Positions 1 to 8,208 of a stretch of DNA of 64,000 bases are shown piece by piece. The DNA comes from VRUE01 sp963703335 (GTDB lineage: Bacteria > Actinomycetota > Thermoleophilia > Solirubrobacterales > 70-9), in the NCBI GenBank assembly GCA_963703335.1, contig OY969812.1:2232001-2296000 (forward strand), written 5' to 3'. A program made the translations under genes and the position numbers. Within the stretch, counting starts at the first letter, position 1; each line of letters opens with the position of its first letter. The notes below the pieces were generated by a model. It worked only from the letters and a program-made list of their open reading frames with translations, ran no database searches and was not told the origin of the DNA.

Positions 1-123
1 GTCGCGGAAGCGACTGCCGCACTCGAGCACCGCGACCTTGTAGCCCTTTTCGGCGAGGCGCAGGGCCGAGACCGAGCCCCCGAAGCCGGAGCCCACGACG
101 AGCCAGTCGTAATCGTGCTTCAT
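1..123 (-). CDS. GMC-type FAD-dependent oxidoreductase, N-terminal fragment
   Basis: Only the first 41 codons lie in the window; the gene continues past its left edge. The peptide opens with a dinucleotide-binding Rossmann turn, VVGSGFGGS at residues 9-17, followed by a beta strand ending in LECG at residues 33-36, whose Glu would bind the FAD ribose. This start is typical of GMC or cholesterol-oxidase-like flavoproteins of actinobacteria, which oxidise alcohols or sterols. It begins 15 nt after the rubredoxin gene on the same strand, so the two are probably co-transcribed and rubredoxin may take its electrons. The family is inferred from the N-terminus alone; other two-dinucleotide-binding-domain flavoproteins remain possible. 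Confidence 0.75.
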   Translation of the reverse strand, partial: MKHDYDWLVVGSGFGGSVSALRLAEKGYKVAVLECGSRFRD

Positions 124-138
124 GGCGACCCTGCGGGC

Positions 139-330
139 CTAGGCCTCGCCGGGCTCCAGTGGGCGGAAGTCAGAGGTTCGCGCACCGCAGACCGGGCAGA
201 ACCAGTCCTTGGGAATGTCCTCGAACTTGGTTCCGGGTGGGATGCCGCCATCCGGATCGCCGATCGCCGGGTCATAGATGAAGCCGCAGCTCTCGCAAAT
301 CCACAACGTCTGCTCGGTAGCCGTGGTCAT
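139..330 (-). CDS. Rubredoxin
   Basis: This is a 63-residue protein with two CxxC knuckles, C12-x2-C15 (ICESCGF) and C45-x2-C48 (WFCPVCGA), which hold the single iron of rubredoxin. The YDP and DGGIPPGTKFEDIP segments between them are the usual rubredoxin spacer, and the length matches the family. Rubredoxin is a soluble one-electron carrier. Here it sits directly upstream of a flavin oxidoreductase and is probably its redox partner, though alkane hydroxylase or oxygen-detoxification partners are also known in the family. An ATG start was chosen. Confidence 0.95.
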   Translation of the reverse strand: MTTATEQTLWICESCGFIYDPAIGDPDGGIPPGTKFEDIPKDWFCPVCGARTSDFRPLEPGEA

Positions 331-346
331 AGGAAAAGCTTAGACC

Positions 347-922
347 TCAGTCTTTGCTGAAGTTGACCGAGACAGGCTCCCGATCCGCCGCGTCTTCGAT
401 CTCGAAGAACTCGCGTTTGGTGAAGCCACCCTGGTTGGCGATGATCGAGCCCGGGAACTGTTCGATGTCCGTGTTGTAGGACTGCACGTTGGAGTTGTAG
501 ATCCGTCGCGAGGCCTGGATCTCGTCCTCGAGCTCGGAGAGGTTGCGGCTCAGCTGCTGGAAGTTCTCGGTGGCGCGCAGAGTGGGGTAGTTCTCGGCGA
601 CCGCGCGCACGTCGGCCAGCGCCTGGGTCAGCTTCTGCTCCGCTTTGGCCGTGTCGGCGACACTTTCAGCCGCCATCGCCTCGGCGCGTGCTTGGGTCGT
701 CTTCTCGAAGGTCGAGCTCTCGTGCTCGGCGTAGCCCTTGACCGTCTCGACCAGGTTGGGAACGAGGTCGTGGCGGCGCTTCAGCTGCACGTCGATCCCG
801 CTCCAGGACTCGTCGACTCTGTTGCGCGCAGCGATGATCGAGTTGCGCTTGGCGATGTAGTAGAGGACCGCGATGACGATGATCGCGACCACCACGATGA
901 TTGCGATAGTCATTGCGCTCAT
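347..922 (-). CDS. LemA family membrane-anchored protein
   Basis: From ATG 922 the product has about 191 residues. It has one N-terminal membrane segment (TIAIIVVVAIIVIAVLYYIA), a short basic stretch, and a long helical cytoplasmic region containing RRHDLVPNLVETVKGYAEHE and later ENFQQLSRNLSELEDEIQ. Both are hallmark LemA motifs, and the length is normal. A second ATG at 913 also fits; an upstream start at 949 would add non-conserved residues. The function of LemA is poorly known; it forms a helical-bundle membrane protein. It is divergent from the hypothetical gene at 964, with only about 40 nt between starts. Confidence 0.9.
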   Translation of the reverse strand: MSAMTIAIIVVVAIIVIAVLYYIAKRNSIIAARNRVDESWSGIDVQLKRRHDLVPNLVETVKGYAEHESSTFEKTTQARAEAMAAESVADTAKAEQKLTQALADVRAVAENYPTLRATENFQQLSRNLSELEDEIQASRRIYNSNVQSYNTDIEQFPGSIIANQGGFTKREFFEIEDAADREPVSVNFSKD

Positions 923-963
923 CCTAACTGGCTCGCCGGCCAACTGCATAGGATCGACAGCTG

Positions 964-1641
964 ATGAACGCCAAGCAGGAAGCGCAGGAATGGGCTGAGA
1001 TCGTTCGCAAGTACGGCGAGCGGCACGAGCTCAAATACGAGCCCGTCGGAGGGATCAATCCTGTCGATGGCCCGGTGGCCCTTTGCGTGGGCGGTACCAA
1101 TCGGCTCACCGGTCAGCTCAGCGAGGGTTTGTGGGGATCTTGCTGCGATGCCGACGAGAAGGAAGTTGGTGGCTTCCTCAGCAAGGCGGTTCTGCCGACG
1201 GCGCTGCTTGCCAAGGCGCACATGCCCGACCTGGCTCAGGTCGTCCCGGCTTTCAACGTCGAGTCGATCGAGGGGCACGAGGTCGTAACCCAGCGCTTCG
1301 CCCGCAAGGTCCAGTTCGAGTCAATCGACTTCAACAAGCGCTTTCTCGCCACCGTGCCAAGCGAGTACGACCCTGTGGCGCTGCGCGAGCTGTTCAGCCC
1401 GGGCTTCCTCGAGTGGACGACGACAATGACCGGGGAGATCGACTTCGGCATCAACGATCGCCAACTCTGGTTCCTCTGGCGGCTTGGCGAGCGCAGCGAG
1501 GAAGAGCTGAAAGCTGCCCTGAAGAATGCCGGCCAGCTCTTCAAGCGGCTGCAGGGCGAGATGGACGAGAGCGGCATCCACACCTATCCGCCCGGTCCTT
1601 GGCACGCCGGACTTGAGCCCTTTCCCGTTTCTGGTGCCTAG
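964..1641 (+). CDS. Conserved-looking hypothetical protein next to lemA
   Basis: The 225-residue protein has no signal peptide and no membrane segment. A notable stretch is FNKRFLATVPSEYDPVALR, followed by LEWTTTMTGEIDFGI and NDRQLWFLWRLGERSEEE; this pattern resembles proteins that accompany LemA (DUF3137-like), but I cannot assign a family firmly. Good codon bias and ATG 964 right after the divergent promoter space support a real gene. It ends overlapping the convergent NUDIX gene by 4 nt. The proximity to lemA suggests a shared envelope-related role, which is inference. Confidence 0.7.
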   Translation: MNAKQEAQEWAEIVRKYGERHELKYEPVGGINPVDGPVALCVGGTNRLTGQLSEGLWGSCCDADEKEVGGFLSKAVLPTALLAKAHMPDLAQVVPAFNVESIEGHEVVTQRFARKVQFESIDFNKRFLATVPSEYDPVALRELFSPGFLEWTTTMTGEIDFGINDRQLWFLWRLGERSEEELKAALKNAGQLFKRLQGEMDESGIHTYPPGPWHAGLEPFPVSGA

Positions 1642-2282
1642 CTCGGCGGGTAGTCCGGATCGCCGGGGAGGACGACGCGGTTGTCCTCGGGCGTGCCGAT
1701 CACCTTGGGCAGGATCGGTTCGATCTCGATATGGCGGTGCGCGGCGATCGCCTCGTCGGCGTTGGCGAAGGGAAGCAGCGCTTCGAGCTGCTTGATCGTC
1801 GGGAAGGCGAGGACGATCTCACCCGCCGCTTGAGCCTCCAGGGCACCGGCGGGCTCAAACCAGCCGGCCTCGGTCGTCTCGACGCCGTCTGGTCGGGGTG
1901 GGGTGTGCGCCGGCGCCAGGGCGAGGAAGAACCAGGCGTCGAAGCGGCGCGAGACCACCTCGGGAGTGACCCAGCGCGAGAAGAGGACCAACTCCTCATC
2001 CGCGGGCAGTGCGATCCCCGCCTCCTCCTCGAGCTCGCGCACCGCACAGGCTTTGAAGCGCGCTTCGTCGGCGCCGTCGCCGTCGTCCACCGCACCGCCG
2101 GGGAACACCCAGACATTGGGCATGAACCTCGCCTTCTCGGTCCGCTTCAGCAACAGCACCTCGAGCGCCCGGCCGGCGTGCTTGCCTCCGCGCCTCAGCA
2201 GCACCACCGAAGCAGCCGAGCGCGGCTCCGCAGGCTCCCCCAGATTCGGCGCCTCAGCCGGTCCTCGCTGCCTCTCCTCCAT
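1638..2282 (-). CDS. NUDIX hydrolase (NUDT19-like)
   Basis: About 214 residues from ATG 2282. The NUDIX box reads VFPGGAVDDGDG, then an extended insert, then ACAVRELEEEAGI, giving the REUxEExGU helix that binds magnesium. The long spacing and the ensuing SRWVTPE and RFDAWFFLA segments resemble the NUDT19/RP2 branch, whose members hydrolyse CoA derivatives or nucleoside diphosphate-linked compounds. The N-terminus is rich in Arg and Glu and is probably disordered. An alternative ATG at 2312 lies inside the palindrome at 2306-2341, so the downstream ATG is preferred. The exact substrate is unknown. Confidence 0.85.
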   Translation of the reverse strand: MEERQRGPAEAPNLGEPAEPRSAASVVLLRRGGKHAGRALEVLLLKRTEKARFMPNVWVFPGGAVDDGDGADEARFKACAVRELEEEAGIALPADEELVLFSRWVTPEVVSRRFDAWFFLALAPAHTPPRPDGVETTEAGWFEPAGALEAQAAGEIVLAFPTIKQLEALLPFANADEAIAAHRHIEIEPILPKVIGTPEDNRVVLPGDPDYPPS

Positions 2283-2305
2283 CGAGCCACCATATACGCG
2301 CCCAT

Positions 2306-2341
2306 CCGACATTCACCCCACCTGGGTGTGGTCAATATCGG
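2306..2341. repeat. Palindromic repeat, CCGACATT family, copy 1
   Basis: The arms CCGACATTCACC and GGTCAATATCGG pair with two mismatches around the inner hairpin CACCC/GGGTG. The second copy at 45885-45920 has perfect arms and a matching flank (TCGG followed by A/T-TAC). The copy sits between the NUDIX start and the stop of the DUF4349 gene. Confidence 0.75.
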
Positions 2342-3454
2342 TTACGCGTCGAGAGCGCGCTCGCGGCTGGCTCGCAGCCAGAGCCGGCGGGAGAGCCAGG
2401 CCAGGAGGGCGAGCAAGGCAAAGGGGGTGAGCACGGCGAGGCCGACGAGCGTTACGCCGGCAGCGATGCTGAGGATGCGCCCAGTGTCGCCAAGCGCGTC
2501 ATCGAATCCCCAGGCACCGCTCGAATCCGCCGAGGCGTCGCTTTGGATCCGGACCGAGACACGGGAGTAGGTGGTACGCCCATCCAGGTTGGCCAGCCGT
2601 GCGCGCAGCCTTGCCGCGTGGTGTCGCTCTGCGCGCAGCTCGGTTTCGACGGCTTCCGCCTCAGTTTCCGTTTCTGCGCTTGAGAGCTGCACGAGCAGGG
2701 CGTCGATCCGGGCCCGCGAGTCCTCCAGCTCCTCCCGCGCGGAGACCGTCGGCTCCGTGATGTCGTCGGTCGCCTCGTGACGCGACTGGACCTCGTCGAT
2801 TGCCGAGAAGGCGGCGAGCGCATCGCCGAGCTTCGCGCTTGGGATCAGCAGTTCGAAGTGCGCGGCGGCACCTCTTCCTGAGCTGGTCGTCGAGTGCAGG
2901 ACGATCCCATCGGCGTCGTGGACCGCGGCAAAGACTCTGGCGGAGTCCTCGGCGACGTCCGCCGGAGCGGCGAGGAGTCTTATCTCGGCCGAGCGTTCGA
3001 TCTCGCGGTGCCTCGCGTTGGTTTGGAATTCAGATTCGCGCTTCGCGAGCGGGACCCGGTCTGAGAACTGGACACCGGAGCTTCCCTGCTCCGACTGCGC
3101 TTGTGCTGCGGAGGCGTTTCCGGCTTGGACTGGCGGCGTGGCGGCGTGGCGTTCGATCCCTTCGTGCTGCTCGATCGCGACCGGTCCCGGTCCAGAGTCG
3201 ACACTCGCGACGATCATCGTGGCGATGACGATCGCGGCCAGCGCTGCGCTGCCGCCGGCGAACAGCAGGCGTTGGGGCGAGAGACCACGCACTAGATCCG
3301 CCAGGCCCGCCAGAGGACTGCCATCGAAGCGCGAGCGCCGCGGGAAGCCCGCGGCAACTCGCTCGTCGAGCTCCTCGGCAAAGGTCCGCCGGAGCGCGGG
3401 ACGAATTTCCGCTAGCGCCGCGGCGAGGTCGTCGTGTTCTCTAGAGCGCTCCAT
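2342..3454 (-). CDS. DUF4349 membrane protein, likely partner (anti-sigma) of the ECF sigma factor
   Basis: The 370-residue protein has a cytosolic N-terminal part of about 70 residues, a membrane helix (about 72-96, RLLFAGGSAALAAIVIATM), an extracellular DUF4349 region at about 150-320 with a heptad-rich helical hairpin (ARIDALLVQLSSAETETEAE), and a second membrane helix near the C-terminus. It starts inside the end of the sigma factor gene (14-nt overlap), so the two are translationally coupled. The N-terminal segment EHDDLAAALAEIRPALRRTF resembles the short cytosolic domains of anti-sigma factors. An anti-sigma role is inferred from the gene pair and topology; the DUF4349 assignment is firm. 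Confidence 0.85.
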   Translation of the reverse strand: MERSREHDDLAAALAEIRPALRRTFAEELDERVAAGFPRRSRFDGSPLAGLADLVRGLSPQRLLFAGGSAALAAIVIATMIVASVDSGPGPVAIEQHEGIERHAATPPVQAGNASAAQAQSEQGSSGVQFSDRVPLAKRESEFQTNARHREIERSAEIRLLAAPADVAEDSARVFAAVHDADGIVLHSTTSSGRGAAAHFELLIPSAKLGDALAAFSAIDEVQSRHEATDDITEPTVSAREELEDSRARIDALLVQLSSAETETEAEAVETELRAERHHAARLRARLANLDGRTTYSRVSVRIQSDASADSSGAWGFDDALGDTGRILSIAAGVTLVGLAVLTPFALLALLAWLSRRLWLRASRERALDA

Positions 3455-4004
3455 CGCATGCCTCCCTCAGCTTGGCCATTGTTCGGTGCAGCCTGGTGCC
3501 TGCGTTGGTGGCGCTGGTGCCGAGCACGCGGGCGATCTCCGCGTTGGAGAGTCCGGCGAAGAACTTGAGTGCGATCAACTCACGCTCCCGTGCATCGAGC
3601 TTGCCGAGGGCCCCGTCGAGGAGCAGGTGAAGTTCGCTCTGCCCCTCGTCGGCATCCGCGACGCTCGCGGCATCGACCGGATCGACGCTCAGCTCTGCGT
3701 GGCGACCACGACGACGCAGCTCGTCGAGCGCTGCGTTGCGAGCAATGCCGAAGAGCCAAGCGCGAGCGCTTCCCCGGCTCGCGCTGAAGCGCGAGCGCTT
3801 GCGGTAGGCGCGCTCGAAGGCCGCCGCGGTTACGTCCTCGGCTGCTGCCCGGTCACGCAGCAGTCCGGCTGCATAGGCGTAGATGTCTTCGCGGCTGGAG
3901 CGGTAGAGCCGTTCAAAGTCAAGCTCTGTCTCCGCTCGGACATCGATGGCCGTAGTAGCTGCGTCGCTCACGCCCTTACTACGAGCGGGGCGCCGATCCG
4001 TCAC
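3441..4004 (-). CDS. ECF-type RNA polymerase sigma factor
   Basis: Up to 187 residues, with sigma region 2 at about 30-95 (FERLYRSSREDIYAYAAGLL, then AAEDVTAAAFERAYR and ARAWLFGIARNAALDELRRR) and region 4 at about 135-185 (LDARERELIALKFFAGLSNA, then the helix-turn-helix EIARVLGTSATNAGTRLHR). It directs RNA polymerase to alternative promoters. A GTG at 3971 is a plausible alternative start and would trim a basic 11-residue leader. It is followed, with overlap, by the membrane DUF4349 gene, the usual arrangement of a sigma/anti-sigma pair. Its target promoters cannot be read from this window. Confidence 0.93.
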   Translation of the reverse strand: MTDRRPARSKGVSDAATTAIDVRAETELDFERLYRSSREDIYAYAAGLLRDRAAAEDVTAAAFERAYRKRSRFSASRGSARAWLFGIARNAALDELRRRGRHAELSVDPVDAASVADADEGQSELHLLLDGALGKLDARERELIALKFFAGLSNAEIARVLGTSATNAGTRLHRTMAKLREACDGAL

Positions 4005-4013
4005 AGGAAAGCT

Positions 4014-5327
4014 TCAGGCGGCTTGGGCCAGTTGCGCGGCCGGCGCGCGTGCGCAGGCGGCCTCGATCGACTCGCGGGTGATCTCGAGCAGGCGGCGCAA
4101 GTCGGACTCGGAGATCGAGAGTGGGGGCATGAGGACGACGACGTCTGAGAGAGGGCGGATGATCGCGCCGCGCTTGCGCGCCTCGAGCGTCACCTGGTGG
4201 CCCATGCGAAGGGAGGGGTCATGTTCGCCGAGGTCGATGCCGGCCATGAAGCCGCGGCCGCGCACCTCGACGACCTCGGGCATCGCCTCGATCTCGCCAA
4301 GCAGCTCGCGCAGCAGCGCGATCTTCGGCTGCAGCCTTTCCAGGGTGCGCTCGTTCTCGAAGACGTCGAGGCTGGCGAGGGCGGCGGCGCAGGCGAGCGG
4401 GTTGCCGGTGTAGGTGTGGCCGTGGAAGAAGGTCCGGTATTCCTGCGGGGCTCCGAGAAAGCCCTCGTAGATCCGCTCGCTGGCCAGCGTCGCGGCCAGC
4501 GGCAGGTAGCCACCGGTGAGGCCCTTGGCCAAGCAGAGAAGGTCCGGCGCGACGTCCTCCTGCTCGCAGGCGAACATCGTGCCGGTACGGCCGAAGCCGG
4601 TCGCCACCTCGTCGCAGATCAACAGCACGCCGAAGCGGTCGCAGAGCTCGCGCACGCCGCCCAGGTAGCCGGGCGGGTGGGTGAGCATCCCGGCGGCGCC
4701 CTGGACGAGTGGCTCGACGATCACCGCCGCGATCTCCTCTTCGTGGCGGGCGAGCACCCGCTCCAGGTCGGCAGCGTCACCCGGCTCGGCGGCGTGGGTC
4801 TCGAACAGCAGCGGCCGATAGGTCGAGTGAAAGAGATCGATCCCGCCGACGGCGACGGAGCCGATCGTGTCGCCGTGGTAGGAGTCGCGCAGGTGGACGA
4901 AGGAGGTGCGGCGGCGGTGCTGGCCGCCGCGCTGCTGCTGGAACTGAAAGGCCATCTTCAGCGCGATCTCGACCGCGGTTGAGCCTGACTCCGAGTAGAA
5001 GACCCGGGTTAGGCCCGGCGGTGCGAGATCGACGAGGCGTCCTGCCAGCTCGGCTGCGCCGGGGTGGGCTAGGCCGAGCATCGTCGTGTGCGCGACCTTC
5101 TCCAACTGCGCCGCGATAGCGGCGTCGATATTGGCGTGCGCGTGGCCGTGCACGGTGCACCAGAGCGAGGAGACGCCGTCGATGTAGCGCCGGCCGTCGC
5201 TCGCGACGAGGTGGGAGCCGGCACCAGCCTCGATCATCAACGGCTCTTCCTCACACCAGGCCCGCTGCTGAGTGAACGGGTGCCAAACGTGGTCCCGATC
5301 GAGCTGCGCATAGTCCACCGACGTCAC
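4014..5327 (-). CDS. bioA: Adenosylmethionine-8-amino-7-oxononanoate aminotransferase
   Basis: The 437-residue class III PLP aminotransferase converts KAPA to DAPA in biotin synthesis, using SAM as amino donor. Visible marks are the N-terminal DRDHVWHPFTQ substrate motif, DGVSSLWCTVHGHAH, the PLP-contacting ICDEVATGFGRTG, the Schiff-base lysine in LLCLAKGLTGGYLPLA, and FFHGHTYTGNPLACAA. The start is GTG 5327. There is no Shine-Dalgarno before it, but a TANNNT-type hexamer (TAGTCT, 5336-5341) lies 8 nt upstream, so a leaderless message is possible. The other biotin genes lie 2.2 kb away beyond a MarR/MFS module on the opposite strand. Confidence 0.96.
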   Translation of the reverse strand: MTSVDYAQLDRDHVWHPFTQQRAWCEEEPLMIEAGAGSHLVASDGRRYIDGVSSLWCTVHGHAHANIDAAIAAQLEKVAHTTMLGLAHPGAAELAGRLVDLAPPGLTRVFYSESGSTAVEIALKMAFQFQQQRGGQHRRRTSFVHLRDSYHGDTIGSVAVGGIDLFHSTYRPLLFETHAAEPGDAADLERVLARHEEEIAAVIVEPLVQGAAGMLTHPPGYLGGVRELCDRFGVLLICDEVATGFGRTGTMFACEQEDVAPDLLCLAKGLTGGYLPLAATLASERIYEGFLGAPQEYRTFFHGHTYTGNPLACAAALASLDVFENERTLERLQPKIALLRELLGEIEAMPEVVEVRGRGFMAGIDLGEHDPSLRMGHQVTLEARKRGAIIRPLSDVVVLMPPLSISESDLRRLLEITRESIEAACARAPAAQLAQAA

Positions 5328-5400
5328 CGATAGCGAGACTAGTCCTGCCCCCGGCCAGAAACCCCAGCGGGTGGGGCGAGTGCGTGATTGTCGTCACACG

Positions 5401-5444
5401 AACAACTATTCCTTTTGAGAAATAGTTGTTCTTCTGCAACTATT
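5401..5444. promoter_or_regulatory. MarR operator with three half-sites over the marR promoter
   Basis: A perfect inverted repeat, AACAACTATT (5401-5410) and AATAGTTGTT (5421-5430), is followed by a third half-site, CAACTATT (5437-5444). TTGAGA (5415-5420) and AACTAT (5438-5443), spaced by 17 nt, form a plausible promoter that the half-sites cover. The start codon is 7 nt beyond the -10 hexamer with no ribosome binding site, so the transcript may be leaderless. Autorepression by the adjacent MarR protein is inferred. Confidence 0.75.
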
Positions 5445-5450
5445 AGACAT

Positions 5451-5990
5451 ATGCAAGCGAGCGACATAGCGGCACTCGTCGACGAGGTCAGCACTCCGGA
5501 TGTCAGCGCCGAGGCACAGGCGACGGCGGCGCGGATCAGCGCCCTGCTGCGCCACCTCTTCCTCTACGACCGCGGCAACGTGCTGCGCGTGATCGAGGAG
5601 AGCGGCCTCTCGATGACCCAGTCCAAGGCCCTATTGGAGCTGGGTGGCTTGGGTGAGGCGACCGAGGCGCGGCAGGTGAGCGAGCTGGCCGAGGCGCTTG
5701 GCGTCTCGGTGCCCTCGATGAGCAGGGCGGTGGACGGCCTCGTCCGCAAGCGGCTCGCCAGTCGCGTCGAGGACCGCGAGGACCGCCGGGTGCGCCGGGT
5801 CGCGATTACCGACAGGGGCAAGAAGCTCGTCGACACGCTCGTCGTCGTGCGGCAGGCGGGGATGGAGACCTTTGCCGCCAGCCTCACCGCGGCGCAGCGC
5901 CGCAAGCTCGACGCCGCCGTCGACTCGCTGATGGACCGCGATGACATCGCCGAGGCTTTCGAACACCTGAAGGAGGTAGGACCAGCTTGA
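5451..5990 (+). CDS. MarR family transcriptional regulator
   Basis: The 179-residue winged-helix regulator has the MarR fold: an N-terminal dimerisation helix, the recognition region SELAEALGVSVPSMSRAVDG, and the wing with the family signature RVEDREDRRVRRVAITDRGK. Such proteins bind palindromes as dimers and release them on binding small ligands. ATG 5451 lies directly behind a three-half-site operator, so autoregulation is likely. The gene overlaps the start of the downstream efflux pump, suggesting that this protein controls pump expression. The start follows a probable -10 element at leaderless spacing. Confidence 0.95.
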   Translation: MQASDIAALVDEVSTPDVSAEAQATAARISALLRHLFLYDRGNVLRVIEESGLSMTQSKALLELGGLGEATEARQVSELAEALGVSVPSMSRAVDGLVRKRLASRVEDREDRRVRRVAITDRGKKLVDTLVVVRQAGMETFAASLTAAQRRKLDAAVDSLMDRDDIAEAFEHLKEVGPA

Positions 5991-7486
5991 CCCGTTACCG
6001 CCACCTGATCACCGATGACAACCGCAAGTGGTGGACGCTCGGAGCGATGTGCTTCGCGCTGTTCATGATCATGCTCGACAACACGGTGGTCAACGTCGCC
6101 CTGCCGTCGATCCAGCGCGACCTGCACGCCTCGATCTCCGGCCTGGAGTGGACGATCAACGGCTACACGCTCTCCTTCGCCGTGCTGCTGGCGACCGGTG
6201 GGCGGCTCGGTGACATCTTCGGACGCCGCCGCATGTTCCTCTTCGGCGTCGTCATCTTTGCCCTCTCCTCGGCGACCGCCGGTTTCGCGATGAACTCGAC
6301 GGATTTCGTGATCAGCCGGGTGGTGCAGGGCGTCGGCGCGGCGCTGATGATGCCGGCGACGCTCTCGATCATCACCGACGCCTTCCCTGCCTCCGAGCGC
6401 GGCAAGGCGATGGGGATGTGGGCCGGGGTCTCTGCCCTCGCCCTCGCCGTCGGCCCGGTGGTGGGCGGTGCACTCACCGAGCACGTCAGCTGGCGGGCGA
6501 TCTTCTACCTCAACATCCCGGTCGCGATCGGGGCGATCACCGCTTCGCTCTTCGCCGTGCGCGAGTCGCGCGACAGGACGGTTGGTCGCGAGGTCGACTA
6601 CGCCGGCGTCGCCCTGCTCACCGGTGCCCTCACGGCGCTGATCCTCGCCTTGGTCGAGGGCAACGAATGGGGCTGGGGCTCGACCGGGATCGTCGCCCTG
6701 CTGATCGGTGCCGCCGTCGGCATGGCTGCCTTCGTCGCGGTCGAGCTGCGGGTAAAGGTGCCGATGGTCGAATTCCGCTTCTTCTCGGATCGGAACTTCC
6801 TCGGCGCGGTGGTCGTCGCGCTGATCGTCTCCTTCTCGATGCTCGGCGTCTTCTTCTTCCTCGCCCTCTACATGCAGGACATCCTGCGCTACTCGCCGCT
6901 GGAGGCGGGGGTCAGGTTCCTGCCCTCGACGCTGATGATCGTCGGCGTGGCACCGGTCGCCGGCCGGCTCGCCGACCGCTTCGGTCCGCGCTGGCTGATT
7001 GCGGCCGGGCTGAGCATCGTCGCCGCCTCGCTTTACAGCTTCAGCGGCATCGCGGTTGATTCCAGTTACCTCGACCTTCTGCCCGGCTTCATGCTGCTCG
7101 GCATCGGCATTGCCCTGACGATGTCGCCGATGACCAGCGCGGCGATGAACGCGGTCTCGGTCGACAAGGCTGGGATCGCCTCCGGCGTGCTCTCGATGTT
7201 CCGCATGGTCGGCGGCAGCCTCGGCGTCGCCGTCACCGGCGCCATCTTCCAGGGATCGGTCGGGGCAAACTTCGCCGACGCGAGCCCGCAGCAGTTCGTC
7301 GACGCACTCGGTGAGGCGATGAGCATCTGCGCTGTGGTTGCCGCAATTGGTGCCGTGATCGGTGCGACGGCGATCCGCGCCAAACGCGACACCCTCAGCG
7401 TCGAGGCAGCGGAGGCGGCGGTCAATCCGGGCGGCGAAGAGCTTGCCGGCCGTGAGATCGTCGCCGCGGGCAAGTCCGTCGGCTGA
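5987..7486 (+). CDS. MFS drug efflux transporter, DHA2 (EmrB/QacA) type
   Basis: The 499-residue integral membrane protein has about 14 hydrophobic segments, expected for the DHA2 branch that exports drugs by proton antiport. Visible motifs include LDNTVVNVALPSIQRDL in helix 1, the loop 2-3 motif GGRLGDIFGRRRMF, and the helix-5 motif C-like LALAVGPVVGGALTEHVSWR. The start is TTG 5987, overlapping the marR stop (TTGA) and preceded by a strong AAGGAGGT at 5970-5977. This decides the start and indicates translational coupling. The pump is probably induced when MarR binds a toxic ligand; the substrate is unknown. Confidence 0.95.
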   Translation: MTRYRHLITDDNRKWWTLGAMCFALFMIMLDNTVVNVALPSIQRDLHASISGLEWTINGYTLSFAVLLATGGRLGDIFGRRRMFLFGVVIFALSSATAGFAMNSTDFVISRVVQGVGAALMMPATLSIITDAFPASERGKAMGMWAGVSALALAVGPVVGGALTEHVSWRAIFYLNIPVAIGAITASLFAVRESRDRTVGREVDYAGVALLTGALTALILALVEGNEWGWGSTGIVALLIGAAVGMAAFVAVELRVKVPMVEFRFFSDRNFLGAVVVALIVSFSMLGVFFFLALYMQDILRYSPLEAGVRFLPSTLMIVGVAPVAGRLADRFGPRWLIAAGLSIVAASLYSFSGIAVDSSYLDLLPGFMLLGIGIALTMSPMTSAAMNAVSVDKAGIASGVLSMFRMVGGSLGVAVTGAIFQGSVGANFADASPQQFVDALGEAMSICAVVAAIGAVIGATAIRAKRDTLSVEAAEAAVNPGGEELAGREIVAAGKSVG

Positions 7487-7547
7487 GAAGCGCGCCGATG
7501 AGGATCCTGTTGCCGCCCCCACCGGCGTCCTCTACCAGCGCCTGCAG

Positions 7548-8204
7548 CTAGCCGGGCCGCAGTGCCAGAGTGGGCCAGCTCTCCGGTGCCGACAGGTCGA
7601 GCTGGGGGAGGAGCTCGACCCGAACCTCGCCGAGACGCTCGATCGTCTCGCGATTCGATTCCTCGATCGCCTCCGGATCGGCCGGCCAGGGAGTGAGCAC
7701 CACGGCGACGACACTCAGGCCCGCGGCTCGCGCCGCCTGGATCGTCAGCAGCGTGTGGTTGATCGTCCCCAGCCCGGGAGACGCGGCAATGACCAGCGGC
7801 AGCCCCAACTCGACCGCGAGGTCGCGGACCAAGTAGGGACCGGCGAGCGGGACCAGGAGACCACCGACCCCCTCGCAGACGATTCGGTCCGCCCTCGCGG
7901 CCGCATCATCTGCAGACCGGCGTAGCCGCTCGGGATTGATCGTCTCGCCGGCCCCGGCGGCGGCGAGGTGCGGCGACGCGGGCGGGCCGTAACGATAGGG
8001 AGCGATTTCTTCGTCGCTCTGCTCCGATTCGGCGGCCCGGCGCAACAGGGCGTGGTCGGTCTCGCCGGGATCGTCGAGGCCGGTCACGGCCGGCTTGAAG
8101 ACCGCAACGCTCATTCCCTGCTGCCGGAGGTTGTGGGCCAGCACCGCGGCGACCACCGTCTTGCCAACCTCGGTGCCGGTGCCGGTGACGAAGAAGCCGC
8201 GCAA
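7548..8204 (-). CDS. bioD: Dethiobiotin synthetase
   Basis: 218 residues from TTG 8204, giving (M)RGFFVTGTGTEVGKTVVAA. The P-loop GTGTEVGKT at the N-terminus and the CEGVGGLLVPL motif define BioD, which closes the ureido ring of DAPA using ATP and CO2. Starting at TTG 8204, 4 nt after the bioF stop, gives the normal family N-terminus; an ATG at 8279 would add a 25-residue leader overlapping bioF and looks wrong. It is the last gene of the bioB-bioF-bioD operon and is convergent with the MFS gene. Confidence 0.94.
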   Translation of the reverse strand: MRGFFVTGTGTEVGKTVVAAVLAHNLRQQGMSVAVFKPAVTGLDDPGETDHALLRRAAESEQSDEEIAPYRYGPPASPHLAAAGAGETINPERLRRSADDAAARADRIVCEGVGGLLVPLAGPYLVRDLAVELGLPLVIAASPGLGTINHTLLTIQAARAAGLSVVAVVLTPWPADPEAIEESNRETIERLGEVRVELLPQLDLSAPESWPTLALRPG

Positions 8205-8208
8205 GGGT

